Assembly: GCF_001306115.1 (NCBI RefSeq)
Contig: NZ_LGCL01000024.1
Coordinates: 124,001-188,000 of the forward strand
Direction: 5' to 3'
From: Ornatilinea apprima
GTDB lineage: Bacteria > Chloroflexota > Anaerolineae > Anaerolineales > Anaerolineaceae
DNA: 64,000 nt
Part shown: positions 8,654 through 18,223 of the stretch, in pieces
Numbering within the stretch: the first letter of the stretch is position 1
Layout of the letters: every line of letters starts with the position of its first letter
Made by a program: the position numbers and the translations under genes
Notes under the pieces: generated by a model
Databases searched by the model: none
Told to the model about the DNA's origin: nothing
The model's input: the letters and a program-made list of their open reading frames with translations, nothing else

Positions 8654-9675
8654 TTACTTCACAAACTGCTCGGCAAAGTGGCAGGCCACCAAATGATCCG
8701 GGCGCAGTTCGCGCAGTTCAGGCTCCACACGCGAGCACTCATCTTTCGCGAAGGGGCAGCGCGGGTGGAAGCGGCAGCCGGAAGGCGGGTTAATCGGGTT
8801 GGGAATTTCGCCTTCGGGCATGGGGTAGGTGCGGCGCTTGTGCGGGTTGGGCTTGGGCACGGCCGCCATCAACGCCTGGGTATAGGGGTGCAGCGGATTG
8901 GCGTACACCTCGCGCAGCGGGCCCACCTCGGCCATGCGCCCTAAATACAGCACGCCGATGCGGTCGCAGATGTATTTGGCAGTAGCCAGGTCGTGGGTGA
9001 TGAAGAGATAGGTGAGGTTGAACTCTTTCTTCAACTGCACCATCAAGTCCAGCAGTTGAGCGCGCACGCTCACATCCGCCATGGCAATCGGCTCGTCGGC
9101 CAGCACCAGTTCGGGTTGGGTGACCAAAGCGCGCGCGATGACAATGCGCTGGCGCTGGCCGCCGGAGATCTGGTGCGGGTATTTGTTGTAGAAGAACAGC
9201 GGTGGGGTGAGACCCACCTTATCCATGATGGAGAGCACCATATCGCGGTGCTCGGCGGCCTTTTCGGGGTAGTGAATGCGCAGCGGCTGGGTGATGGCCG
9301 AGCCAATCGACATGCGCGGGTTGAGCGAGGCCATCGGATCCTGGAAAATCACCTGCATGCGGCGGCGCAGCTTGCGGTTTTCGTCCACCGAAAGGGTGGA
9401 GTAATCAATGCCGTCAAAAATGGCACGGCCTTCGGTCAGCTCTTCCAGGCCCAGGGTCAGGCGGCCAATGGTCGATTTACCGCTGCCGCTTTCGCCGGCC
9501 AGGCCAAAGGCCTCACCGCGTTTAATCGTAAAGCTCACACCGTCCACGGCGCGCACAAAATCGCGCTGCTGGGTGAACAGTTGATCCAGGAAGGTGGTCT
9601 GCACCGGGTACCACTTCTTAATGTTCTCGACTTTGACCAGAATATCGTCCGAGATGGGGGTTGGGGTTTGTTCGT

Positions 9676-9679
<4 letters not shown>
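8654..9679 (-). CDS. dppF: Dpp/Opp ABC transporter ATPase, DppF type
   Basis: The 341-residue cytoplasmic ATPase has Walker A GESGSGKST (about residues 58-66), the signature ISGGQRQRI (about 166-174) and Walker B VLADEP. After Walker B the D-loop region reads IAMADVS rather than the usual SALDVS, a variant worth noting. The C-terminus has the oligopeptide/dipeptide extension with [14 protein letters not shown], which can bind an iron-sulfur cluster in relatives. It pairs with the DppD-type ATPase whose stop codon overlaps its ATG (ATGA). Together they power import through the two permeases encoded upstream. Substrate class is inferred from family only. Confidence 0.9.
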
Positions 9680-10689
<1,010 letters not shown>

Positions 10690-10690
10690 A

Positions 10691-11947
10691 TTACAGCTCC
10701 GCCAGTTTGGGGTTGAGGATCTCGGAGAGGCTCTCTCCCAACATGCTGAAGGATAAGGTTACCAGGCTGACCATCAGGCCGGGGTAGAAGATCAACCACC
10801 AGGCGCGGCGCAGATAGTCTTGCCCGCGTGCCAGGTCAATGCCCCAGTCGGGCGTGTCGGGCGGCAGGCCAAAGCCCAAAAAGCTCAGGCCGGCTTCGGT
10901 GAGGATGGCGTCGCCCACGTTGACCGAGAAGATGATCACCACCGAGGGAATTACATTGGGAAAAATGTACTTGGTCAAAATTTCCAACGGCGAGGTGCCC
11001 AGGCTGCGCGCCGCTTCTACATACAGCTCTTGCTTGACCGAAAGCGTCTGGCCGCGCACAATGCGGAAGTAGGTGGGCACATACAGCACAGCGATGGAAA
11101 CAATAATATTCCCGATACCCGGACCCAGCACCGCGGCGATGGAGATAGCCAGGATGAGGCCGGGGAAGGAGTAGAGGCTGTCCATAATCAGGGTCAGCAC
11201 GCGGTCAAACGGACCGCTGACAAAACCGCTGATCAGGCCCAGCGGCACGCCGATCAAAAAGGAGACAATCGCCGAGCTGAGGCCAACGATCAGGGCGATG
11301 CGCGTGCCCCAGATGATGCGGCTGAACACGTCTTGCCCGATCTGGTTGGTGCCCAGGAAAAAGCCTTTTCCGCTCGCGCCCGTCAGGCTGCGCAGCACGG
11401 TAATCTGCGGGTATTGGGCGATAGTGCCTTCAATTTCCTCAGGTGCCACAATAAAGGCGTCTACTTTGCCCTCCACCAGATCGGTCAGTCCCAGCTCCAG
11501 GGTTTCGTAGCGGCGCGGACGCGGCTGGTAGCGCACACTCAGGCCTTCTTCTTCGGCCTCTTTGTTCAGTGTATCCACCGCGTCGCGCAGGGCCTGGCTG
11601 GCCGGGCTGCCAATGACAAAGCCAATATTGTTGGTTTTATCGCCAATATCGCGCAGCGACTGGATATTCTTGCCGTCCAGCACCAGCAGCTCAAAAGAAG
11701 GCGGGGGCTCATTGGGCGCCAGCAGGCTGGGGCCAACTTCGGCGCGCGGGTCGTAAGGGGCAAACCACTGCGGGAAGATACCAACAATAATAATAAAGAG
11801 GAGCATGATGGCGCTGATCAGCACAAACCACCAGTCGCCGCCGTACCATTTTCGCGCCAGGAACAGGCGGCGCACAAAGCCCACCTGGTCCAGGTCAAGC
11901 ATCCACTGCGGCACGGCATCGGGAGATTTTTCTACTTGAGATTCCAT
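10691..11947 (-). CDS. dppC: Dpp/Opp permease, DppC type, with extra extracytoplasmic domain
   Basis: At 418 residues this permease is about 100 longer than usual. After the first membrane helix (about 38-60) and the family motif FAPYDP (62-67), an extra segment of about residues 85-190 precedes the normal GTNQIGQDVFSR motif (199-210). The insert has alternating strand/helix composition, with VIGSPASQALRDAVDTLN and LELGLTDLVEGKVDAFIV, and resembles one lobe of an amino-acid-type substrate-binding protein. Five further helices and the EAA loop (EAARSLGTSPLEIL) are intact. Topology puts the insert outside the membrane, where it could touch substrate or the binding protein. Confidence 0.85.
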   Translation of the reverse strand: MESQVEKSPDAVPQWMLDLDQVGFVRRLFLARKWYGGDWWFVLISAIMLLFIIIVGIFPQWFAPYDPRAEVGPSLLAPNEPPPSFELLVLDGKNIQSLRDIGDKTNNIGFVIGSPASQALRDAVDTLNKEAEEEGLSVRYQPRPRRYETLELGLTDLVEGKVDAFIVAPEEIEGTIAQYPQITVLRSLTGASGKGFFLGTNQIGQDVFSRIIWGTRIALIVGLSSAIVSFLIGVPLGLISGFVSGPFDRVLTLIMDSLYSFPGLILAISIAAVLGPGIGNIIVSIAVLYVPTYFRIVRGQTLSVKQELYVEAARSLGTSPLEILTKYIFPNVIPSVVIIFSVNVGDAILTEAGLSFLGFGLPPDTPDWGIDLARGQDYLRRAWWLIFYPGLMVSLVTLSFSMLGESLSEILNPKLAEL

Positions 11948-11974
11948 GGTTCAATTCCTTTTTGCGGGCGCCGT

Positions 11975-12997
11975 TTAGTAGCGAATGCGCGGATCGATGA
12001 AGGCGTACATCACATCCATGATCAGGGTAATCAGGCCGACAAACAGGGCGAATACGCCAATGGTAGCCTGCACAGCGGTGTAATCACGCAGTTGAATGCG
12101 CTCCACCAGATAACGTCCCATGCCCGGCCAAGAGAAGGTCGTTTCGGTCAGCACCGCGCCGGCCAGCAGAATGGCAAACTGCAAACCCAACAGGGTCATA
12201 ATGGGAATGAAAGTGTTGCGCAGCGCGTGGCGGTACACCAGCCGTTTTTCTGCCAGACCGCGCGCCCGCCCGGCGGTGATAAAGTCGGACTGCAGCATTT
12301 CGATCATATTGACGCGCGTAAGGCGGATGAAAACGCCGGTCAGCGCCAGGCCCAGGGTAACCGAAGGCATCACCAGATGAGACAGCGCCGAGCGCAGCGC
12401 CGGCCAGTTTTGCGTCAGAATGGCATCCAGCACGTAGAAGTTAGTTGGCGAATCAAAACTGGTCAGCAGCAGCGTATCCATGCGGCCAGAAAGCGGCAAG
12501 AGTGGCAGGCGCACCGAGAAGGCAATCTGAAAGACAAGCCCAAGGAAAAATACCGGAATGGAATAAATGACGATGCTGAATAAACGAATGAGGTAATCAA
12601 TCGGCTTCTTCCGGTTTTTAGCGGCATACGCGCCGCTGAAAATACCGAACACGGCGGTAAGCGCCATCGCCGGGATCGTTAATTCCATGGTGGCCGGCAG
12701 GCGCTCGGCCAGTTCATCGCGAATGGGGCGCTCGCCCTGGGTTAAGGCGTTGCCAAAGTCCAGGCGCACCATATCCCACAGAAAGCTGAAATACTGCTCG
12801 TGCAGCGGGCGGTTCAGCCCCAGTCGTTCGCGGATCTGGGTGGCTTTTTCCTCGCTGACCCGCGGGCCAAGCTGTGAGCGGATCGGGTCACCCGGCAAAA
12901 CACGCATCACAAAAAACACCATGGTGATGAGGATCAACACCATCGGAATGGTGAGCAAGATGCGTGTGATTAAGAAGTTTCTAAGTGAAGAGGACAT
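11975..12997 (-). CDS. dppB: Dpp/Opp permease, DppB type
   Basis: This 340-residue inner-membrane permease starts with FLITRILLTIPMVLILITMV, the conserved first helix of DppB-like proteins. It has the motif VMRVLPGDPI, the periplasmic LGLNRPLHEQY segment and about six membrane helices. The coupling EAA-like loop ITAGRARGLAEKRLVYRHALRN contacts the ATPases. GTTGGAGGAAAGAGC precedes the ATG at 12997, which is why I prefer it to an in-frame Met 15 codons upstream. It forms a heterodimer with the DppC-type permease 28 bases downstream. Its architecture is ordinary, unlike that of its partner. Confidence 0.9.
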   Translation of the reverse strand: MSSSLRNFLITRILLTIPMVLILITMVFFVMRVLPGDPIRSQLGPRVSEEKATQIRERLGLNRPLHEQYFSFLWDMVRLDFGNALTQGERPIRDELAERLPATMELTIPAMALTAVFGIFSGAYAAKNRKKPIDYLIRLFSIVIYSIPVFFLGLVFQIAFSVRLPLLPLSGRMDTLLLTSFDSPTNFYVLDAILTQNWPALRSALSHLVMPSVTLGLALTGVFIRLTRVNMIEMLQSDFITAGRARGLAEKRLVYRHALRNTFIPIMTLLGLQFAILLAGAVLTETTFSWPGMGRYLVERIQLRDYTAVQATIGVFALFVGLITLIMDVMYAFIDPRIRY

Positions 12998-13148
12998 GCT
13001 CTTTCCTCCAACAGGCACAGGCGGAGACGCTGTCAGCCTCACCGGTTATGCCCGTTTGCAGAGTTTTTCTATGCAGAAGTTGTGTGGTTTTAGTCAGGCA
13101 GCCCGCTTTCACGGGCTGCCTGAGGGTTGTTACTTCACAGGCCGGGGA

Positions 13149-14843
13149 TTATTCTCCGCCAACCATGAAGGTGTGATTGAAGACCATGTAGCGCAGCGCG
13201 GGCGATTGGATGGTCTCGGTGGTCATGCCTTCCAGCTCAGAGAGACGGGTGGCTTCCACCGGGCCGAGGGTGCGCCAGGCCACGTCAATTTCGCCTTTTT
13301 CGATGGCGTTGGACATGGTGGTCGGGTCGGCATAGTATTTGATGATGACGTTCGGGATGAGGGGTTTGTCTTCGCCGAAATACAGCTCATTGGCGGCCAA
13401 AACCATCTGCTCACCGGGGGTGTGCGAAACCATCTTGTAGGGGCCGATACCGTCGAGTTTCTCGGGGAATTGAACGATCTCGTCCATCGGGAACTCGGCC
13501 GGGTTGGTGACCACAAACGGGGCGGTGGCGGCCAGGGCCGGGAAGAAGCCAAAGGAGGCTTTCAGTTTGTATTCCACGGTCAAATCATCCACAGCGTTCA
13601 CGTCTTCGACGTAGAGCTGGATGAGGCCGGAAACCTGACCCTCGAGGGTGTTCAGGCGGTCCCAGTGATCGGCATAGGTCTGCGCGGTAACGGGGGTGCC
13701 GTCGGCAAACTGCATGCCCTCACGCAGGGTGAAGGTGTAGGTCAGGCCGTCTTCGCTGACGGTCGGGAAGTCCGCGGCGGCAGCCGGGTACAGGTCCGAG
13801 GTTCCGGGGGTGTACTTGAGCAGCGGCACGCCGGTGTTTTTGATGATTTCCCAGTCGTGGGTGGCGTAGGCGTCGACCGAGTCGAGGCTGTTGACCTCAT
13901 CGGTGGTGCCGATGATGATGGTGTCGGTGCTGCCCGAAGCCGGGACGGCATCGGCGGTGAACTTAAGCATGTTGTAGTTGAACTCAAACGGAGCGCCAAT
14001 CAAAACGCCTTCCACACCATCGCGATAGGTCACGAACTCAGGCTCCCAGAAGAGCGGAATGGTGGGAACTTCTTCGGCATACAGCTCGCCAATTTGCTGG
14101 TACAGGGCTTCGCGCTCAGCTTCGTCAGCAGAGGAAGCAGCGGCCAACAGCAGGGCGTCCATTTCTTCGTTGCAGTAGTTCACGCCATTGTCGGGCGACT
14201 GCAGGCAGGAGGCAAACGGCGACAGCCAGTTTTCGGGGTCAGCAAAGTCGGCGAACCAACCCAGCATGAAGAAAGGCAGCTGGCCGGCCACAAAGCCGTC
14301 CACATATTCGGCCCAGTTCATCGACTTGAGGTTGACTTTCATCAAACCGGTCTCTTCGAGCTGTTCCTTGATAACTTGCATGACGTCGGCGGTGGTGGTG
14401 CCATAGTGCTCGGGGGGGAACCACAGGTCGAACTCAAACGGGGCGTCTGCAGTGTAACCGAGGTCGGTCAGGATCTGCTTGGACAATTCCAGGTCGCGCA
14501 CGCCGTATTTATCGAGGAACGGCTCGGTGGCAAACTGGTAACCCGAGGGGACCATGTGGTAGGCGGGAATGTTGCGGCCTTCGAACACGCGGTCAACGAT
14601 GACTTCGCGGTCGATGGCGGCGGCGATGGCCTGTTTCAATTCTTTATTCCACAGGGGATGGGGCTCAGCAGGAGCCTCTTCAGCCGCGGGGGCCGCGGTC
14701 GGTTCGGCAGGAGCCGCGGTCGGCTCTGCAGGGGCAGCGGTCGGCTCAGCAGGAGCTTCGGTCGCGGCCGGCGCACAAGCTGCTAACAGCATGCTTAAGA
14801 GCATAACAGCAGCTATAAGGGCATATAGCTTCTTCGATTTCAT
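13149..14843 (-). CDS. Peptide ABC transporter substrate-binding lipoprotein, apparently circularly permuted
   Basis: This 564-residue SBP_bac_5-type lipoprotein has signal residues 1-22 (LLAAC, lipidated Cys23) and an EPTAAPA repeat linker to about residue 60. The two halves of the family fold appear in reversed order. Residues 65-295 match the usual C-terminal half (KQAIAAAIDREVIVDRVFEG, later TIPLFWEPEF). Residues 305-560 match the usual N-terminal half (IIIGTTDEVNSLDSVDAY, LREGMQFADGTPVTA, GIGPYKMVS, and RYMVFN at the very end). In ordinary relatives RYxVFN leads directly into the VRQAIAYAIDR segment. The start follows GAAGGAG. It is the first gene of the transporter operon. Confidence 0.88.
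   Translation of the reverse strand: MKSKKLYALIAAVMLLSMLLAACAPAATEAPAEPTAAPAEPTAAPAEPTAAPAAEEAPAEPHPLWNKELKQAIAAAIDREVIVDRVFEGRNIPAYHMVPSGYQFATEPFLDKYGVRDLELSKQILTDLGYTADAPFEFDLWFPPEHYGTTTADVMQVIKEQLEETGLMKVNLKSMNWAEYVDGFVAGQLPFFMLGWFADFADPENWLSPFASCLQSPDNGVNYCNEEMDALLLAAASSADEAEREALYQQIGELYAEEVPTIPLFWEPEFVTYRDGVEGVLIGAPFEFNYNMLKFTADAVPASGSTDTIIIGTTDEVNSLDSVDAYATHDWEIIKNTGVPLLKYTPGTSDLYPAAAADFPTVSEDGLTYTFTLREGMQFADGTPVTAQTYADHWDRLNTLEGQVSGLIQLYVEDVNAVDDLTVEYKLKASFGFFPALAATAPFVVTNPAEFPMDEIVQFPEKLDGIGPYKMVSHTPGEQMVLAANELYFGEDKPLIPNVIIKYYADPTTMSNAIEKGEIDVAWRTLGPVEATRLSELEGMTTETIQSPALRYMVFNHTFMVGGE
14685..14755 (-). repeat. 21-base coding tandem repeat (EPTAAPA linker)
   Basis: About three and a half imperfect 21-base units encode AEPTAAP repeats between the lipidated Cys and the folded part of the binding protein. 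Such flexible spacers lift surface lipoproteins away from the membrane. Copy number may vary between strains by slippage. Confidence 0.7.
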
Positions 14844-14988
14844 TCTTCAGTTCTCCTTCGTGAATACTATTCAGTTATTGGACAATGTTTGGGATTTTGT
14901 ATCGGGCAATCTAACAAAATCGACAGCAAGGATTAAATTGTATATATATGGGGGGTGCCTCCTTCCGTTGTATAGAAAGGTTCACATA

Positions 14989-15017
14989 ATTCTAGTAATA
15001 GTCTAGCAGATTGTCAA
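14989..15017 (-). promoter_or_regulatory. Promoter of the peptide transporter operon
   Basis: On the minus strand a perfect -35 TTGACA (15012-15017) is followed after 17 bases by -10 TAGAAT (14989-14994). Transcription would begin near 14982, leaving an AT-rich 5' leader of about 140 bases before the binding-protein ATG at 14843. The leader contains a spare GGAAGGAGG motif with no long open frame after it. No riboswitch fold was recognised. Confidence 0.75.
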
Positions 15018-15328
15018 CTGTTATACCACATTTAATTCGATTTTTAATTAAAAACTATTCATTTGGGTAGTCCAATGGGACAGGTTGGTATATAAAAGAC
15101 ACCAATGGGACACCGTCCGCCTGCCGATCAGGATCGATTCTCCTGGCTGCGGTTTCAAAAAAACCTCCGCGAGAGGCCGTGTTGCGGCATATTCGCGGAG
15201 GGAAAAACACACTGTTCCAGAAATTGCAACCGACTTCGATGCAGGCCTGTAACATGTATCTACAACGGCCTGAAATAAGAACCAGGGCCGTCCGTGAAAC
15301 ATGCTGCATCGTAAATGATGGCTGACTT
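15018..15328. other. Intergenic DNA with a short direct repeat
   Basis: This stretch of about 310 bases separates the transporter promoter from the flavodoxin gene. It holds two copies of CCAATGGGACA (near 15072 and 15102) around an AT-rich TATATAAAA, which could be a regulator site for the transporter. No supported gene was found. Confidence 0.4.
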
Positions 15329-15838
15329 TTACGCATTCCATTGGCGCGCCAGGCCCAACGCCCACTGGCGAATGGCTTCCCAGTCGCGCCAGTCTTCGGC
15401 CTGAACATCCGACTTTCGCATCAGCATTCCCATCAACCCCTTGACGCGCGCCATATCCATGCGCCCGGCAAAAGCAGTCTGGTCCACTACCGGCACACCC
15501 GCCGCCCCGGTCAACTGAGCCATGTAATTCTCGGCTTTGGCGCGCGCTTCCGGCGTATCTTTGGACAGGCTGGCGCAGGTAATAAACAACCCCAGTGGTT
15601 TATGGGCCAGCACGGAGCGGCTGCGCTTCAAAAACTGCTGCGCTTCGCGGTAGGTATGCTCCATTTGAACCCCGCTGCCCACCACAACCGCCTCAAAAGG
15701 GCTTGCATCCGGCACCTGTGTTACGGGTTTCACCATAACCAACAATCCTTGATCTTCAAGGGTTTTCCCGATGAATTCTGCCACCTCCGCGGTTGCCTCT
15801 GTTTGGCTGGCATATGTAACCAGAACGGTTTTCGCCAT
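15329..15838 (-). CDS. Flavodoxin domain protein
   Basis: The 169-residue product begins MAKTVLVTYASQTEATAEVA. This carries the flavodoxin phosphate-binding loop (T/S-x-T-x-x-T) for FMN, and FEAVVVGSGVQMEHTY follows in the middle. The layout matches flavodoxin-domain proteins related to menaquinone-dependent protoporphyrinogen oxidase HemG and archaeal FprA-like domains. It should be a soluble FMN protein moving electrons; the partner is unknown. The preferred ATG at 15838 has AAGGAG 7 bases upstream. An adjacent ATG one codon earlier is also possible. Confidence 0.85.
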   Translation of the reverse strand: MAKTVLVTYASQTEATAEVAEFIGKTLEDQGLLVMVKPVTQVPDASPFEAVVVGSGVQMEHTYREAQQFLKRSRSVLAHKPLGLFITCASLSKDTPEARAKAENYMAQLTGAAGVPVVDQTAFAGRMDMARVKGLMGMLMRKSDVQAEDWRDWEAIRQWALGLARQWNA

Positions 15839-15972
15839 CATCTTGCTCCTTATGCTCATCATCCATTGGATACTTTCATTATGCCGGTCTGAAAAAGGTT
15901 TCACGTCTGCCAGTTGAGCAGGCTCCGTTTGCCCCACTGGGGGGATTTTACGCCCCCCAATTGACCAGGTTA

Positions 15973-16005
15973 AAACATTAACAGGCCGGCTTGCAAGCCA
16001 GCCTG
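15973..16005 (-). terminator. Probable terminator after the CBS-domain gene
   Basis: Reading the minus strand, CAGGCTGGCTTGCAAGCCGGCCTG (15982-16005 complement) folds into a hairpin with one mismatch, and TTAATGTTTTAA follows. It lies about 25 bases past the stop of the CBS-domain gene. Confidence 0.6.
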
Positions 16006-16029
16006 CACTATGTCTTGTTGACCTTTCGG

Positions 16030-16464
16030 TTAACCGGAGATAATCTTGTTCTCCATTTCGCTGATAATCTTTTTCTGCTGATAGATGATGCTGCGAACCA
16101 CGTCGCCAATCGAAACCATGCCGATCACTTTATCGCCTTCCACCACGGGTAAATGGCGCACATGTTTCTCGGTCATAAGCTCCATGGCCTCTTGCACCGT
16201 CTGATCGGGGTGGATGGTGAAAACGGTGGACGTCATAATCTCTGCAACCGGGGTATCTTTCGACGCTTTTCCTTTTAAGATCACCTTGCGAGCGTAATCG
16301 CGCTCCGAGAAAATACCAACCAGGTGGTCGCCCTCCATTACCAGCAGCGCGCCAATCTCCCGGTCTGCCATTTGTTTCAAGGCCTCAAACACGCTTGAAT
16401 CTGGCCGGACAAACCAGGTGTCCCAACCCTTGACCTGCAAAATGTGGCGGATCGTGTTCAACAT
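16030..16464 (-). CDS. Tandem CBS domain protein
   Basis: The 144-residue protein is essentially a Bateman module of two CBS domains. The first contains VFEALKQMADREIGALLVM and GIFSERDYARKV; the second contains TVQEAMELMTEKHVRHLPVV and GMVSIGDVVRSI. Such stand-alone pairs bind adenine nucleotides (AMP, ATP, SAM) and sense energy or redox status. The motifs GIFSERD and GMVSIGD supply the conserved Asp for ribose contact. AAAGGAGG stands 5 bases before the ATG. Upstream neighbour is a ketopantoate-reductase-like gene 82 bases away; no functional link is evident. Confidence 0.9.
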   Translation of the reverse strand: MLNTIRHILQVKGWDTWFVRPDSSVFEALKQMADREIGALLVMEGDHLVGIFSERDYARKVILKGKASKDTPVAEIMTSTVFTIHPDQTVQEAMELMTEKHVRHLPVVEGDKVIGMVSIGDVVRSIIYQQKKIISEMENKIISG

Positions 16465-16545
16465 GCTGACCTCCTTTCAGAATCTGGTCTTAATACCATT
16501 GTAGCCAACCTGAAGGCCAACTTCAAATACTCACGCTATCAAAAA

Positions 16546-17523
16546 CTATCCGATTTGCTTTACGCCGTCGGGGATCAGAGCGGTCTGTTCGTCTGTGAAG
16601 GCGTACAGCCGCTCCCAGGCCGGCAGCGCCACGCCAGAGCTGCTGAGCAGAGCGTAGAACTGCTCGCTGAGGTAGCACATCTCGTCCCGCGCGGCGTTGG
16701 CATGCCCGGCCAGGCTGACCTCGGCTAAACGTGTGGCCAGCATTCTGCTTAAGAACCATACCAATAGCGCGTCTGGCACGGCGGCAAAGAAGTGGAATTT
16801 TGGCGGCGTTACCTGAACGCCCAGGCGCTTCAGCCCGCGGATGCCTTCCTTAATCCCGCCCACCATCAGCGCGCGCACAGCCCGCGTGCGCGCTGCGCGG
16901 TACACGTCGCCGTTGGCGGCGTAAATACCCAGCGCCAGGGGCAGCACAATCGCCAGGTGCGACTTCAGCCAGGCGTCCACGTCCGTTTCCAATTGCGCCT
17001 CCAGACCGCTGCCGGCGAATACCTCGGCAATCTCCACCAGGCGCGGCGTGATGCCGCCTCGCGCTTCTCCCAAAATGGTGAGGCCTTCAAAGCCCTTCTT
17101 GCCGGTAGAAACGACCACCACATGCTCGCGGCGAAGTCCGCCGGCCCCGGCAAAGCCCAGCAGCACGCGCTCATCACCCAACACCGCGCGGAACACGCGC
17201 CCACCGTCGGCATTGTTCATCAGAAACGCCACTGCCGGAATGCGCGTGTTGGCGGCCAGCATGGGCAGCACCGAAGCCGCCTGGTTCTGGCGCATCATCA
17301 CCAGCGCCAGGTCGTATTCATCCTCCGGGCGCAGCGTTTCCACCAGCTTCACCCGCGCCACGCTTTGCGCGCCGTCATACGAAGATTCCAGCACAATGCC
17401 GTGCTCGCGCAGCTGTGCCAGGCGCGCGCCGCGCGCCAGCAGAGTTACGTCCCGCCCGGCCTGAGATAATTTGGCCGCGTAAATGCTGCCCAGCACACCC
17501 GCGCCAATAATCAGTATTTTCAT
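16546..17523 (-). CDS. Ketopantoate reductase family (ApbA/PanE) protein
   Basis: The 325-residue protein opens with MKILIIGAGVLGSIYAAKL, a Rossmann nucleotide motif GxGxxG, followed by VTLLARGARLAQLREHGI as in ApbA/PanE enzymes that reduce 2-dehydropantoate with NADPH. The central Lys/Asn region (VAFLMNNADG, at about residues 98-107) and the C-terminal helical domain are present. The C-terminal domain departs from E. coli PanE and lacks a clear KxxxN signature, so the true substrate could be another 2-oxo acid or the protein may lie outside pantothenate synthesis. AAGGAAA precedes the ATG. No other pantothenate genes are nearby. Confidence 0.8.
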   Translation of the reverse strand: MKILIIGAGVLGSIYAAKLSQAGRDVTLLARGARLAQLREHGIVLESSYDGAQSVARVKLVETLRPEDEYDLALVMMRQNQAASVLPMLAANTRIPAVAFLMNNADGGRVFRAVLGDERVLLGFAGAGGLRREHVVVVSTGKKGFEGLTILGEARGGITPRLVEIAEVFAGSGLEAQLETDVDAWLKSHLAIVLPLALGIYAANGDVYRAARTRAVRALMVGGIKEGIRGLKRLGVQVTPPKFHFFAAVPDALLVWFLSRMLATRLAEVSLAGHANAARDEMCYLSEQFYALLSSSGVALPAWERLYAFTDEQTALIPDGVKQIG

Positions 17524-17694
17524 AACAAATTTCCTTTATTGCTCAAGAAAGTGGACTGCGATATCTGAATTATATACCCGACCTAATCTTTTATCTATAT
17601 TTTTTTCGTTGCTCCATAAAAAACTAATCACCTGACCAGGCCAGTCTGCCAGGCCATCTGCCAATGTGATTGCAGCGGGTGATTTATTTTAACG

Positions 17695-18202
17695 GCGGGT
17701 TTCGGAGAGAATTCCTATCTTTGGTAGGGGCGGATGGCCATCCGCCCCAAAAAATGCGGGCGCAGAATCCCACTCTTCCGCAGCAGTCATCCAATACCGG
17801 CGGGTTTTGGGCGGGTTCAGCATTGTTTTGACGCGGAATAATTGATCCGCCCTCAACACCGCCCTACAAAGAATCCGTTCTCCGCGGCCACCCAACCCAT
17901 GAATACAAATCTCCCTCCCGAAAATGCGTTTTTGGTAGGGTGGGAGGCCACCCGCAGGGTGGTGCAGGGGCATGGGAATGTTGGTATTTCGACAAGTTTG
18001 CTGCCCCGAAACCCACCATCCATCATGTTTGAAAACAACGGCGGGTTTCGGGCGGGGACAAAATCGTTTCGACTCACAACAGATCGTCCGCCCTCAACAC
18101 CGCCCTACAAAGAATCCGTTCTCCGCGGCCACCCAACCCATGAATACAAATCTCCCTCCCGAAAATGCGTTTTCCAGCATTTTGGGGAGGGCTTGGGGTG
18201 GG
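17695..18202. repeat. Intergenic repeat block A with 86-base exact direct repeat
   Basis: Two tandem units start near 17800 and 18041. They share an exact 86-base repeat (17847-17932 and 18088-18173) that includes CCGCCCTCAACACCGCCCTA. A perfect 22-base palindrome GGGGCGGATGGCCATCCG plus CCCC lies at 17727-17748. The block ends in a hairpin with arms 18154-18168 and 18177-18191. Blocks at 25.7 and 35.1 kb share the same boundary sequences (GGTAGGG on the left, CCCTACAA on the right). The rest of 17524-18223 holds no gene. Confidence 0.85.
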
Positions 18203-18223
18203 GTCTGTGGTGCGGCTGGAGTT

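Noticed and set aside
12687..14786. Plus-strand open frame of 699 codons opposite the binding protein gene
   Set aside because: Antisense shadow of a clear lipoprotein gene; Gly/Arg/Val-rich translation with no family motif and no ribosome-binding site.
14844..14982. Possible riboswitch in the 140-base leader of the peptide transporter operon
   Set aside because: No conserved aptamer core or terminator/antiterminator pair could be recognised; only AT-rich sequence and a spare GGAGG.
15048..15408. Short minus-strand frames next to the flavodoxin gene
   Set aside because: No ribosome-binding site, no motif, and overlap with the end of the flavodoxin gene. Treated as non-coding.
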